Origin: Rhodoferax sp.
Lineage (GTDB): Bacteria; Pseudomonadota; Gammaproteobacteria; Burkholderiales; Burkholderiaceae_C
Reading direction: 5' to 3'
DNA: 64,000 nucleotides
NCBI GenBank assembly: GCA_003133245.1
Contig: PKWM01000030.1
Location: 1-64,000, forward strand
This document shows, piece by piece, positions 1 through 8,974 of the stretch; within the stretch, counting starts at the first letter, position 1, and every line of letters begins with the position of its first letter. A program made the position numbers and the translations under genes. The notes beneath the pieces are model-generated. The model saw only the letters and a list, made by a program, of their open reading frames with translations, searched no databases and was not told the origin of the DNA.

Positions 1-1155
1 CTTGCCGCCCGGCACCTTGCCTTGCACGCCCTTGACGAAGAAGTTCAGGCCACCCAGAAACTTGTCGTCGGCCACTGCGTCCTTGGCGATCTGCACTTTG
101 CCGGTGTTGTCAACGATCGGGCCTTTCCAGATGACGAAGCTGCCGTCGGTCAAACCCTTTTTGATCTCTTCGATTTTGGCTTTGGTCTCGGCGGGCACGT
201 CCTCGGCGATGGAGACAAGGTCAATGGCGCCTTCTTTCACGCCCCACCAGGTGTGGCCGCCGCCAACCCAGGTGCCATCCAGCACTTCCCTGGTGGTCTT
301 GATGTAGTACGGAGCCCAGTTGATCACGGCAGATGCCAAATGGGCTTTCGGGCCATAGGCGGTCATGTCCGAGTCCCAGCCGAAGGCGCGCTTGCCTTTG
401 GCCTCGGCGGTCTTGAGAACAGCGGGCGAGTCGGTGTTCTGGAACAGCACGTCAGCGCCGCCATTGATCAGGCTGGTGGCTGCTTCGGTTTCTTTGGGCG
501 GGTCAAACCAGCCGTTCACCCAGACCACTTTGGTCTTGATTTTGGGGTTGCTCAGTTGCGCGCCCAGCGTGAAGCTGTTGATATTGCGGATCACTTCCGG
601 GATCGGCACCGACGCCACCACACCCAGGGTGTTGGTCTTGGTCATCTTGCCGGCAATGACGCCCGCCATGAAAGCACCTTCGTAGGTGCGGCTGTCGTAG
701 GTGCGCATGTTGGCGGCCTGCTTGTAGCCGGTGGCGTGCTCAAATTTCACGCCGGGGTTGTCGGCTGCGACTTTGAGCATCGGCTCCATGTAGCCGAAGG
801 TGGCGCCAAAAATCAGCTTGTTGCCTTGGCTGACCATGTCGCGGAACACTCGCTCGGCGTCAGCCGCCTCGGGCACGTTCTCGACAAACGAGGTCTTGAT
901 CTTGTCACCAAATTCTTTTTCCAGTGCCTTGCGGCCGTTGTCGTGCGCAAAGGTCCAGCCGCCATCGCCGACCGGTCCGACGTAGGCGAAGGCAATTTTT
1001 AAAGGCTCTGGTTTGGGCGCCGGAGCCGAGGCAGCGCTTGCGGGTGCTGGGGCGGGAGCGGGCTCTTCCTTTTTGCCACAGCCGACCAGCGCGGCGGAAG
1101 CCACTACAGTGAGTGCTGCGATTTTTAACAGGGAGCGTTTTTGCAGGTCGGTCAT
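1..1155 (-). CDS. BMP-family ABC transporter substrate-binding lipoprotein (C-terminus cut by window edge)
   Basis: Periplasmic lipoprotein that probably captures nucleosides or related ligands for the importer encoded just upstream. The reading frame starts at ATG 1155, preceded by AAGGAA, and stays open through base 1, so 385 codons are visible and the end is missing. Residues 1-26 form a lipoprotein signal ending in the lipobox LVGC (Cys26), followed by an Ala/Pro-rich linker to about residue 50. The body then begins KIAFAYVGPVGDGGWTFAHD, typical of the BMP/Med/PnrA family, with later family features such as VLFQNTDSPA. It is the last gene of the transporter set, separated from the permease gene by 215 bases that carry a palindromic repeat. 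Ligand specificity is inferred from family only. Confidence 0.9.
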   Translation of the reverse strand, partial: MTDLQKRSLLKIAALTVVASAALVGCGKKEEPAPAPAPASAASAPAPKPEPLKIAFAYVGPVGDGGWTFAHDNGRKALEKEFGDKIKTSFVENVPEAADAERVFRDMVSQGNKLIFGATFGYMEPMLKVAADNPGVKFEHATGYKQAANMRTYDSRTYEGAFMAGVIAGKMTKTNTLGVVASVPIPEVIRNINSFTLGAQLSNPKIKTKVVWVNGWFDPPKETEAATSLINGGADVLFQNTDSPAVLKTAEAKGKRAFGWDSDMTAYGPKAHLASAVINWAPYYIKTTREVLDGTWVGGGHTWWGVKEGAIDLVSIAEDVPAETKAKIEEIKKGLTDGSFVIWKGPIVDNTGKVQIAKDAVADDKFLGGLNFFVKGVQGKVPGGK

Positions 1156-1203
1156 GTCAATTCCTTCTTTGGTGGGGATTAAAACAAGTTCAAAGATACA
1201 TCT

Positions 1204-1296
1204 GTCATTGCGAGCGCAGCCTCGGCGGCAACCACGCGGCTGACAGCGACATGGCAATCCATGACTCCTGGATTGCCGCGCTGCGCTCGCAATGAC
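1204..1296. repeat. Dispersed palindromic repeat, copy A
   Basis: Intergenic 93-bp element between the nucleoside permease gene and the BMP gene. Its ends are perfect 17-base inverted repeats (GTCATTGCGAGCGCAGC at 1204-1220, the complement at 1280-1296). Inside is a second inverted pair, GGCAATCC (1253-1260) and GGATTGCC (1270-1277). Bases 1232-1258 (27 nt) recur exactly, inverted, at 8898-8924. It would fold into a strong cruciform or RNA hairpin and might lower read-through into the BMP gene. It resembles small non-coding dispersed repeats starting GTCATTGCGA; no transposase is present. Confidence 0.8.
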
Positions 1297-1370
1297 GAAT
1301 TAATGGCGTAGACGAATAAAAAAAGCGATGACAAATTTAAGGAAGGGCCTTGAATTATGCCTCTTAAAAA

Positions 1371-2291
1371 TCAGCCGTCCGGATAAAAAGGCTTGCCAAT
1401 CGAGGCCGGCATATTAATGCGAATCCACTGCGGGTTGCGCGAGATCAGCGCCAGCACCAGAACCGTTGCCAGATAGGGCAGCATCGCCAGAAATTGACTC
1501 GGCATCTCGACACCAATAGCCTGCAAGTGAAATTGCAGCATCGTCACGCCGCCAAACAAGTAGGCACCCAGCAAGACGCGCGCCGGTCGCCAGGTGGCAA
1601 AGGTGGTCAGGGCCAAGGCGATCCAGCCCTTGCCCGAGACCATGCCCTCAACCCATAAAGGCGTATAGACAATGGAGATGTAGGCACCGGCCAGGCCGCA
1701 CAACGCGCCACCCGCCACCACTGCGCCCAAGCGGATGCGCCGCACCGGGTAGCCCAGCGCGTGCGCCGAGTCGGGGTTTTCGCCGACGCAGCGCAGCACC
1801 AGGCCAGCGCGGGTACGGTACAGGAACCAGATCAAGGCCAGGGCAAAAAAAATCGTCAGATAAACCAGCGGATGATGGCGAAACAAAGCCGACCCAAACC
1901 ACGGAATATCAGACAAGTAAGGTATGGCGAAACTCGGGCGCGGCGGAATCTTTTCCTGCACATAACCGACCCCGACAAAAGCCGAAAAGCCAGCGCCAAA
2001 CAAGCTCACCGCCAGACCAGTGGCGTATTGATTGGTGTTGAGCCAGATCACCAGAGCGCCAAAAACCAGCGCCAGCAAGGCGCCGGCCCCGATGCCAGCA
2101 GCAAAGCCCAGTACGTCGCTGCCGCTATGCACCACCGCCGCAAAACCGGCAATGGCGGCGCACAGCATCATACCCTCGGCACCGAGGTTGACAATGCCGG
2201 CTTTCTCGTTGATCAGCAAGCCCAATGAGGCCAGCGCCAGCACGGTGCCCGCATTGAGCGTGGCGGCAATCAGCAGTGCATAGGATTCCAT
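1371..2291 (-). CDS. ABC transporter permease, nucleoside/BMP type (second permease)
   Basis: Inner-membrane permease of the BPD_transp_2 (branched-chain/ribose/nucleoside) family, about 306 residues. It is almost wholly hydrophobic with 8-10 predicted membrane spans. Near the N-terminus it carries the family signature LLINEKAGIVNLGAEGMML, which faces the ATPase. The ATG at 2291 shares one base with the TGA stop of the preceding permease gene (TGATG), so translation is likely coupled; a start at 2303 is possible but would overlap more. Together with the neighbouring permease it should form the heterodimeric channel of a BMP-dependent nucleoside importer. Confidence 0.9.
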   Translation of the reverse strand: MESYALLIAATLNAGTVLALASLGLLINEKAGIVNLGAEGMMLCAAIAGFAAVVHSGSDVLGFAAGIGAGALLALVFGALVIWLNTNQYATGLAVSLFGAGFSAFVGVGYVQEKIPPRPSFAIPYLSDIPWFGSALFRHHPLVYLTIFFALALIWFLYRTRAGLVLRCVGENPDSAHALGYPVRRIRLGAVVAGGALCGLAGAYISIVYTPLWVEGMVSGKGWIALALTTFATWRPARVLLGAYLFGGVTMLQFHLQAIGVEMPSQFLAMLPYLATVLVLALISRNPQWIRINMPASIGKPFYPDG

Positions 2292-3349
2292 CACCGCACC
2301 CACTTGAAGCGGTAGTTGACCAGCGTGTCGCAGGCCAGCAAGGTGAACAGGAGCAACCCCTGGAACACACCAGTGAGCGACTTGGGCAAACCCAGGCGCG
2401 ACTGCGCCAGCTCACCACCAATGTAGAACATGCTCATCAAGATGCTGGAGAGCACCATGCCCACCGGATGCAACCGCCCCACATAGGCAACGATGATGGC
2501 GGCAAAACCGTAACCCACTGGCACATAAGGGGTCAACTGGCCGATCGGCCCCGCCACTTCGAGCGCACCGGCCAGACCGGCCAAGCCGCCTGAGACCAAC
2601 AGAGCCAGCCACAAGGCACGGCGCGAAGAATATCCGGCATAACGCGCCGCTGCCGGCGCCAAACCGCCCACTTGCTGCGCAAATCCCGCCTGGGTGCGAA
2701 ATAAAAACACCCAGGTTCCAAGCACGCCCAGCAGGGCCAACAACACGCCGATGCTGACGCGCGAGCCATTGAAAAGGCGCGGAATGCGGGTCACCAAGTC
2801 AAAGGTTTTGGTCTGCGGAAAGTTGTAGCCCTGCGGGTCTTTCCATGGACCCGACACCATGAAACCGAGCAGCAATACCGCCACATAAACCAGCATCAAA
2901 CTCACCAGTATTTCGTTGGCGTTAAACCGGTCGCGCAGACAGGCCGTGATGCCAGCCCAGAACACGCCACCCAACACGCCCGCCAGCAAAATTGGCAACA
3001 CAATCCAGCGGCTCGTACCCGGGTCGGCCAGCAGGGCCACACCGCTGGCCGCGATCGCCCCCAGCACATACTGCCCTTCGGCGCCGATGTTCCAGACGTT
3101 GGCGCGAAAACACACTGCCAAACCCAGCGCAATCAACAGCAGCGGCGTGGCCTTGACCGCCAATTCACCCAGCGCATAGGCGCTGCGCACGGGCTCCCAG
3201 AAAAATACCTCAAGGCCACTGAGCGGATCCTTGCCCAAGGCGCTGAACAGCGCAATGCCGATCAAAACAGTGACCCACAAGGCCAGCAGCGGCGAGGCGT
3301 AACTCCACCAGGCTGAAGGCTCAGGACGGACTTCGAGCTTAAGCAACAT
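2291..3349 (-). CDS. ABC transporter permease, nucleoside/BMP type (first permease)
   Basis: Inner-membrane permease of about 352 residues, partner of the downstream permease. It has a short cytoplasmic N-terminus, many membrane helices, and the signature FRANVWNIGAEGQYVLGAI seen in YufP/NupP-like permeases. The ATG at 3349 overlaps the end of the ATPase gene by 11 bases; an upstream in-frame start at 3388 would overlap by about 50 bases and adds residues (MGSGCPQQ...) that look unlike the family. Overlaps on both sides show a tightly coupled operon. Substrate (purine or pyrimidine nucleosides) is inferred from family association with BMP proteins. Confidence 0.9.
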   Translation of the reverse strand: MLLKLEVRPEPSAWWSYASPLLALWVTVLIGIALFSALGKDPLSGLEVFFWEPVRSAYALGELAVKATPLLLIALGLAVCFRANVWNIGAEGQYVLGAIAASGVALLADPGTSRWIVLPILLAGVLGGVFWAGITACLRDRFNANEILVSLMLVYVAVLLLGFMVSGPWKDPQGYNFPQTKTFDLVTRIPRLFNGSRVSIGVLLALLGVLGTWVFLFRTQAGFAQQVGGLAPAAARYAGYSSRRALWLALLVSGGLAGLAGALEVAGPIGQLTPYVPVGYGFAAIIVAYVGRLHPVGMVLSSILMSMFYIGGELAQSRLGLPKSLTGVFQGLLLFTLLACDTLVNYRFKWVR

Positions 3350-4880
3350 CCAACATCCCGGTATCTGTTGGGGACAGCCAGAGCCCACTCATCCACTCGC
3401 CCATTTTTTCAACGCTGGCCTGTGCCACGGGTACCGAGGGCGAGAGGCGGCCGCGGGCCATTACATAAAGCCGGTCGCTGAGCTCAAACAGCTCATCAAG
3501 TTCTTCACTGACCACCAGCACGGCACAACCGGCATCGCGCAGCTCCAGAATTTCACTGCGAATCTGGGCTGCCGCGCCCACATCAACGCCCCAGGTCGGC
3601 TGCGACACGATGAACAGTTTGGGTGCGGCATCAATTTCACGGCCAATGATGAATTTTTGCAAATTCCCACCCGACAGAGAGCGCGCTGGCGCGTGCACGC
3701 CACCGGCCTTGACGTTGAAACGGCGGATGATCTCAGTGGTCTGCGCTTCCAACTGGCGAACCCGGATCCAGCCACCGGCCAGACGCGGATGTGAAATAGA
3801 TTCATGGCGCGTCAGCAACACGTTGTGCGCCAAACTCAGCGTCGGTACCGCACCCCGGCCCAGGCGTTCGTCCGGAACAAAATGCAGACCCAATCTACGT
3901 CGACCAGCGGGGTCCAGACGAGATACATCGACCGCACCGATGTGAATTGACCCGCTCGCCGCACGAACATCTTCGCCCGACAGCGCATAGAGCAGTTCTT
4001 TCTGGCCGTTGCCCGACACACCCGCGATTCCAACCACCTCACCCGTGCGCACCTTCAGTGTGATGTCCTCCAGATCGATACCAAATTGATGGTTGCGGGC
4101 AAGTTGCAAATTTTGCACCTGCAACAGCGTGGCCCCAGGTTTTTGTTGGTGATGCGCCAACTGTGATGGCTCGGCACCAATCATCATTTTTGAAAGCGAT
4201 GCATTGGTCTCTTGCGCCGGCTGGCACACGCCGGTGACCCTCCCTGCGCGCAGCACGGTACAGGTATTGCAGAGTTCGCGGATTTCATGCAATTTGTGGC
4301 TGATGTACAAAATGCTGCAGCCCTCGCGCGCCAGCTTCCTGAGCACCACAAACAGCTTCTCTACCGCCTGGGGTGTCAGCACTGAAGTCGGCTCGTCCAG
4401 GATCAGCAGTTGCGGCTGAGTCAGCAAAGCGCGAATGATCTCAACCCGCTGCATTTCGCCCACGCTCAAGGTATGCACCGGTCGGCCTGGGTCAATATCA
4501 AGCCCGTATTCAGCCGCTTTGATGGCAATGCTGTGGGCAACTTCTTTCAGGGTTAAGCTTGGGTTCAAACCGAGCCAGACGTTCTGCGCCACGGTGATGG
4601 TATCAAACAGACTGAAATGCTGAAACACCATGGCAATGCCCAAGGCACGCGCTTCTTTGGGGTTACGGATATGCACCGCCTCGCCGTTGAACCTGACGCT
4701 GCCGGCATCAGGCTTGACGGCACCGTAGATGATTTTCATCAGGGTCGATTTGCCGGCACCGTTTTCACCCAACACGGCATGGATGTCACCTGGCATGACG
4801 CGCAAGCAGACCTCGCTGTTGGCCAGCACGCCAGGGTAGCTTTTGCTGATGCCAGCAAGCTGTAATCGAGGAGTCGTCAT
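3339..4880 (-). CDS. ABC transporter ATP-binding protein with tandem ATPase domains (nucleoside type)
   Basis: Cytoplasmic energy-coupling subunit of 513 residues with two fused nucleotide-binding domains, as in RbsA/MglA and YufO. The first domain is complete: Walker A GENGAGKST (about 38-46), signature LSVGEMQ (138-144), Walker B LLILDEP (158-164). The second domain has a degenerate P-loop, GVSGNGQKE (about 287-295), without the GKS/T element, but keeps SLSGGNLQK; this is normal for the family and implies one active ATP site per chain. The gene lies 3 bases after the glycerate kinase stop and overlaps the first permease gene by 11 bases. Very sure of family; substrate inferred. Confidence 0.93.
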   Translation of the reverse strand: MTTPRLQLAGISKSYPGVLANSEVCLRVMPGDIHAVLGENGAGKSTLMKIIYGAVKPDAGSVRFNGEAVHIRNPKEARALGIAMVFQHFSLFDTITVAQNVWLGLNPSLTLKEVAHSIAIKAAEYGLDIDPGRPVHTLSVGEMQRVEIIRALLTQPQLLILDEPTSVLTPQAVEKLFVVLRKLAREGCSILYISHKLHEIRELCNTCTVLRAGRVTGVCQPAQETNASLSKMMIGAEPSQLAHHQQKPGATLLQVQNLQLARNHQFGIDLEDITLKVRTGEVVGIAGVSGNGQKELLYALSGEDVRAASGSIHIGAVDVSRLDPAGRRRLGLHFVPDERLGRGAVPTLSLAHNVLLTRHESISHPRLAGGWIRVRQLEAQTTEIIRRFNVKAGGVHAPARSLSGGNLQKFIIGREIDAAPKLFIVSQPTWGVDVGAAAQIRSEILELRDAGCAVLVVSEELDELFELSDRLYVMARGRLSPSVPVAQASVEKMGEWMSGLWLSPTDTGMLDVA

Positions 4881-4883
4881 GGC

Positions 4884-6203
4884 TTACAAAACCAGCAGCG
4901 CGCGAAAATCATTGACATTGGTGAAAGTCGGACCGGTTGTGAGCAGATCACCCAAAGCGGCAAAGTAGCCGTAGGCATCGTTGCGATCAAGGTAGTTGTC
5001 AATCTTCATCCCCAAGACCAGAGCGCGACTCAGCGTGGCCGGCTCTACCCAGGCACCTGCGTTGTCTTCAACCCCGTCGATACCGTCAGTGTCAGCCGCC
5101 AACGCATAAACGCCCGGTTGCCCCTGTAGCTCCTGCGCCAGTCCCAGACAAAATTCTCCGGCACGGCCGCCGCGCCCGGGCGCTGAACCAGGCGGCTGAG
5201 GGCGCAGGGTAACAGTAGTTTCACCGCCGCTGAGGACGACGCAAGGCCGCGCAAACGGCTGCCCCTTGTTGGCCACAGCACGCGCCAGCGCTGCTTGCAC
5301 TTTGCCGACCTCGCGCGATTCGCCTTGCATTTCATCGCTCAGGATGTACGCTGCCAAACCAGCCGAACGGGCAGCGGCGGCAGCGGCGTCGAGCGACTGC
5401 TGCGGCGTGGCGATCAGGTGAACTTGGTTGCGCGCCAACAGCGGGTCGCCCGGCTTGGGAGTTTCCAGAGCGCCATCCCCAAGAAGATCGGCAATCCGGT
5501 CAGGAATGGCGATGTTGTACCGTTTCAAAATTGACAGAGCCTGGGCACAAGTGGTGCTATCGGCCACGCTGGGCCCACTGGCAATGGTGGCCGGATCATC
5601 ACCCGGTATATCGCTGATGGCCAGCGTCACCACGCGCGCCGGATAACAGGCCCGCGCCAGGCGACCGCCTTTGATGCTTGAGAGGTGTTTGCGCACACAG
5701 TTGATCTCGGCAATGTTGGCGCCCGAGTTCAGCAGGGTCTGGTTGATACGCTGCTTGTCTTCGAGCGTCAAGCCATCGGCTGGCAACGTCAGCAACGCCG
5801 AGCCGCCACCCGAAATCAGGCTCAGCACCAAGTCGTCTTGGGTCAAGCCCTGGGTCAAAGCCATGATACGCCTGGCTGCCACCAGACCGGCAGCATCGGG
5901 CACCGGGTGGGCAGCTTCTACCACTTCAATGCGCTGCTTCAATCCACTTGGGCGCGTCGGGATGTGATGATAGCGGGTCACCACCAGGCCCGACAGTGGC
6001 GCGTCCTGTGGCCACAGTGCTTCTACTGCCTGGGCCATTGCCGCACCGGCCTTGCCCGCACCCAGCACCAGCGTTCTGCCACCACGGGGCGGTGCTGGCA
6101 GAAACGCAGCCATGTTGTGCAGCGGCAGCGCCCGTTGCACTGCAGCGTTGTATAAATAGTGCAGGAACTGACGGGGCCGGGTGCCAGGGTCGGGAACTGT
6201 CAT
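4884..6203 (-). CDS. Glycerate 2-kinase, MOFRL family (TtuD/GckA-like)
   Basis: Soluble enzyme of 439 residues, probably phosphorylating D-glycerate to 2-phosphoglycerate with ATP. Older annotations call this family hydroxypyruvate reductase TtuD. The N-terminal glycerate-kinase domain shows LVLGAGKAGAAM with the conserved Lys51, the glycine-rich LISGGGSALL loop, and NCVRKHLSSIKGG. The C-terminal MOFRL domain contains LSGGETTVTL, ALAADTDGIDG and the closing GPTFTNVNDF. It is encoded 3 bases upstream of the nucleoside-type ATPase gene, so the two are probably cotranscribed. That pairing is unusual: either the importer carries something feeding glycerate metabolism, or the kinase simply shares a promoter. 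Confidence 0.88.
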   Translation of the reverse strand: MTVPDPGTRPRQFLHYLYNAAVQRALPLHNMAAFLPAPPRGGRTLVLGAGKAGAAMAQAVEALWPQDAPLSGLVVTRYHHIPTRPSGLKQRIEVVEAAHPVPDAAGLVAARRIMALTQGLTQDDLVLSLISGGGSALLTLPADGLTLEDKQRINQTLLNSGANIAEINCVRKHLSSIKGGRLARACYPARVVTLAISDIPGDDPATIASGPSVADSTTCAQALSILKRYNIAIPDRIADLLGDGALETPKPGDPLLARNQVHLIATPQQSLDAAAAAARSAGLAAYILSDEMQGESREVGKVQAALARAVANKGQPFARPCVVLSGGETTVTLRPQPPGSAPGRGGRAGEFCLGLAQELQGQPGVYALAADTDGIDGVEDNAGAWVEPATLSRALVLGMKIDNYLDRNDAYGYFAALGDLLTTGPTFTNVNDFRALLVL

Positions 6204-6267
6204 TGGTTGATCTCCAAACCGTCACACGGGTACAGGCGTCAAAACCACCCCGTCATGAACCTGGACC

Positions 6268-6984
6268 TTACTCACCCAGATAAGCGGCACGCACCTTGGG
6301 GTCGCTGAGCATTTGCTTGGCATCACCCGACATGGTGATGAGGCCAGATTCCATGACGTAAGCGCGGTTCGCAATGCTCAAGGCCCGACTGGCGTTTTGT
6401 TCTACCAATAAAATTGTCACACCCTGCGCATAAACGTCACGCACCACCTCAAAAATCTTGTCCACCATGATCGGTGCCAAGCCCATTGACGGCTCATCCA
6501 TCAACAGCACTTTGGGGCGACTCATCAAGGCGCGGCCAATCGCCAGCATTTGCTGCTCGCCGCCTGAGAGCGTTCCGGCAAGCTGGCTGCTGCGCTCTTT
6601 GAGACGTGGAAAAATGGTAAACACCTTGTCAATATCGCTTGCAATGGCCGCTTTGTCGCTGCGAATGTAAGCACCCATTTGCAGGTTCTCAACCGTATTC
6701 ATGCGGGTAAATACCCCACGCCCTTCTGGCACCATCGCCAAACCCTGCCTGACCAAATCCCAGGGGCCTTGACCGCGAATGCTTTTGCCCATGTATTCGA
6801 TGTCACCGTCGTTGATGGGCAGCGAGCCGGTGATGGCTTTCATGGTGGTAGTCTTGCCCGCACCATTGGAGCCGATCAGCGATACCAGTTCGCCTTCATG
6901 CACCTCAAAGTCAACACCCTTGACCGCCTGGATGCCGCCATAAGCCACTTTGAGACCGGTTACTTTAAGAAGAATAGTTGCCAT
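6268..6984 (-). CDS. livF: Branched-chain amino acid ABC transporter ATP-binding protein LivF
   Basis: Cytoplasmic ATPase of 238 residues, the usual LivF length, powering uptake of leucine, isoleucine, valine or related solutes. Visible motifs are Walker A GSNGAGKTT (about 38-46), signature LSGGEQQM, Walker B VLLMDEPSMGLAP and the switch His in LLVEQN. The AIGRALMSRP and LSDPKVRAAYLGE stretches are typical LivF. It is the last gene of livHMGF, starting 9 bases after the livG stop. No binding-protein gene lies nearby, so the ligand cannot be fixed from context; aromatic acid, amide or urea uptake by this family is also possible. Confidence 0.92.
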   Translation of the reverse strand: MATILLKVTGLKVAYGGIQAVKGVDFEVHEGELVSLIGSNGAGKTTTMKAITGSLPINDGDIEYMGKSIRGQGPWDLVRQGLAMVPEGRGVFTRMNTVENLQMGAYIRSDKAAIASDIDKVFTIFPRLKERSSQLAGTLSGGEQQMLAIGRALMSRPKVLLMDEPSMGLAPIMVDKIFEVVRDVYAQGVTILLVEQNASRALSIANRAYVMESGLITMSGDAKQMLSDPKVRAAYLGE

Positions 6985-6993
6985 CTTTTTTCT

Positions 6994-7764
6994 CTACTTC
7001 CCGCTGGTGCCAAGATAGGCTTCGATCACTTTTGGATTTTTTTGCACATCGGCCGGTGTGCCTTCTGCAATCTGCTTGCCATAGTCCAGCACCGTGACCC
7101 GATCACACAAACCCATCACCAGTTTCACATCGTGCTCAATCAGCAAAATAGTGCGGTTGTCATTGCGAATTTTGTCAATCAGTTCACGCAGCAAGACTTT
7201 TTCGGTGGCGTTCATGCCGGCGGCTGGTTCATCCAGCGCAATCAATTGCGGGTCGGTCGCCAGCGCCCGCGCTATTTCAAGCCGCCGCTGGTCGCCATAG
7301 CTCAGGGTGCGGGCTTTGTAATCAGCCAGTGTGGCAATGCCGACGTAGTCCAGCAACTCATGTGAGCGCTTGGCGATGGCCGCTTCTTCGGCTTTGAAGC
7401 CAGGGGTATGAAAAATAGCCCCAATCAAACCGGAGTGGGTCCGAACGTGACGCCCCACCATGACGTTTTCGAGAGCCGTCATTTCAGCAAATAAACGAAT
7501 ATTCTGGAAGGTGCGGGCAATGCCTGCTTTGGCCACTTCATGGACGGCGCTGGGTTCATAGGTTTTTCCCGCCAACTCGAACGTGCCGCTGTCGGGTGCG
7601 TAGAGACCGGTCAGCACGTTGAAAAATGTCGTTTTACCGGCTCCATTGGGTCCGATCAAACCGTAGACCTGGCCGCGCGTGATCTTGATGCCAACTTCGC
7701 TCAGGGCCTGCAAGCCGCCGAAGCGTTTGGAAACGTTGGCGACGTTAAGTACCGTGTCTGTCAT
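6994..7764 (-). CDS. livG: Branched-chain amino acid ABC transporter ATP-binding protein LivG
   Basis: Cytoplasmic ATPase of 256 residues, partner of LivF in the heterodimeric motor. It shows Walker A GPNGAGKTT (about 38-46), the LivG-typical GIARTFQNIRLF (Q-loop), LSYGDQRRLEIARAL in place of the canonical LSGGQ signature, Walker B LIALDEPAAGMN and C-terminal IAEGTPADVQKNPKVIEAYLG. The start ATG at 7764 follows a good AAGGAAT ribosome site. It lies 23 bases after livM and 9 before livF, consistent with one mRNA. Confidence 0.93.
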   Translation of the reverse strand: MTDTVLNVANVSKRFGGLQALSEVGIKITRGQVYGLIGPNGAGKTTFFNVLTGLYAPDSGTFELAGKTYEPSAVHEVAKAGIARTFQNIRLFAEMTALENVMVGRHVRTHSGLIGAIFHTPGFKAEEAAIAKRSHELLDYVGIATLADYKARTLSYGDQRRLEIARALATDPQLIALDEPAAGMNATEKVLLRELIDKIRNDNRTILLIEHDVKLVMGLCDRVTVLDYGKQIAEGTPADVQKNPKVIEAYLGTSGK

Positions 7765-7787
7765 ATATTCCTTAACAAGCTACTTAT

Positions 7788-8858
7788 CTATTTATTCTGG
7801 AGCGACTTGCCGTGATCAGGCGATGGCCACAGGCCGCTTGGACGCATCAGCATGATGGTGATCATGGCCAGCGCAATCAGGAGCTGGCGCAAAATCGCCG
7901 AATCAAGCCGACCGCCGGTCATACCCTGCAGCGGCCCGGCCACATAGCGCAGCACTTCAGGCAAGGCCGACAGCATCACGGCACCCAGAATAACGCCCGG
8001 CAAATGCCCGATGCCGCCCAGCACCACCATCGATACGATCATGATCGACTCCATCAGGCTGAACGACTCGGGTGAAACAAAACCCTGAAACGAAGCAAAC
8101 ATGGCACCGGAAACACCCCCGAAAGTGGCACCCATGCCAAAGGCCAGCAATTTCAGATTGCGGGTATTGATGCCCATCGCCTTGGCGGCCACTTCATCTT
8201 CGCGAATCGCCATCCAGGCGCGACCGATCCGAGACATCTGTAGCCGATGTGAGATCACCACACTAAACACCACCAGGGCTAAAAACATATAGTAGTAGAG
8301 CGACACCGAAACCAGCTCGAAACCGCCAATGTGGAGACTCTTGCCAAAGTTGATCCCAAAGAAACTCAAGGCATCAATCTGATTGATCCCCTTGGGGCCA
8401 TTGGTGATATTGACCGGGTTATCGAGGTTGTTGAGAAAAATACGAATAATTTCGCCAAAGCCCAAAGTGACAATCGCCAGGTAGTCGCCGCGCAGACGCA
8501 GAGTGGGTGCCCCCAGCAACACCCCAAACAGGCCCGCCAAACCGGCGGAGGCCGGAATCACAACCCACAAAGGCATGTGCATGCCGCCCGGGAACATCAC
8601 CGCAATCCAGGCAAAAGTATCGGTCAGTTGTGGCGACGCGAGCAGAGCGTACATATAAGCGCCAATGGCAAAAAACGCCACATAGCCCAAATCCAGCAGT
8701 CCTGCGTAGCCAACCACAATATTGAGCCCCAAGGCCAGCAACACATAGAGCAATGCCATATCGGTAATACGAACCCAGGCATTGCCAAAGCCTTGCAAAA
8801 TCAGCGGCAGAATCAGCAGTGCCGCTGCCGCCAGGAAAATGTTTCTTTTCTGTTTCAT
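7788..8858 (-). CDS. livM: Branched-chain amino acid ABC transporter permease LivM
   Basis: Inner-membrane permease of 356 residues. The N-terminal helix pair is followed by the family signature LGLNIVVGYAGLLDLGYVAFFAIGA-type stretch (about residues 43-67), and a cytoplasmic coupling loop, SRIGRAWMAIREDEVAAKAMG, that meets the ATPases. About nine membrane segments are evident. It is separated from livH by 116 bases carrying copy B of a palindromic repeat, and is followed closely by livG. Function in hydrophobic amino-acid uptake is family knowledge. Confidence 0.92.
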   Translation of the reverse strand: MKQKRNIFLAAAALLILPLILQGFGNAWVRITDMALLYVLLALGLNIVVGYAGLLDLGYVAFFAIGAYMYALLASPQLTDTFAWIAVMFPGGMHMPLWVVIPASAGLAGLFGVLLGAPTLRLRGDYLAIVTLGFGEIIRIFLNNLDNPVNITNGPKGINQIDALSFFGINFGKSLHIGGFELVSVSLYYYMFLALVVFSVVISHRLQMSRIGRAWMAIREDEVAAKAMGINTRNLKLLAFGMGATFGGVSGAMFASFQGFVSPESFSLMESIMIVSMVVLGGIGHLPGVILGAVMLSALPEVLRYVAGPLQGMTGGRLDSAILRQLLIALAMITIMLMRPSGLWPSPDHGKSLQNK

Positions 8859-8888
8859 ATGCGTCTTTTACGGTACTTCAATAAATTC

Positions 8889-8958
8889 GTCATTGCGATT
8901 GCCATGTCGCTGTCAGCCGCGTGGCTGACACCGAGGTCGTTGCACTCCTCGCGATGAC
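8889..8958. repeat. Dispersed palindromic repeat, copy B
   Basis: This 70-bp element fills the livH-livM gap. Ends are inverted (GTCATTGCGA at 8889-8898; TCGCGATGAC at 8949-8958, one mismatch). Bases 8898-8924 match 1232-1258 exactly over 27 nt in opposite orientation, so this is a shorter relative of copy A. Both copies sit inside ABC-importer operons between cotranscribed genes. Confidence 0.75.
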
Positions 8959-8974
8959 AGTTATCTGCAACATT

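Noticed and set aside
22-1002. Long plus-strand frame opposite the BMP gene
   Set aside because: Antisense shadow of a strongly supported lipoprotein gene; its His/Gly/Val-rich product is typical of antisense frames in GC-rich DNA.
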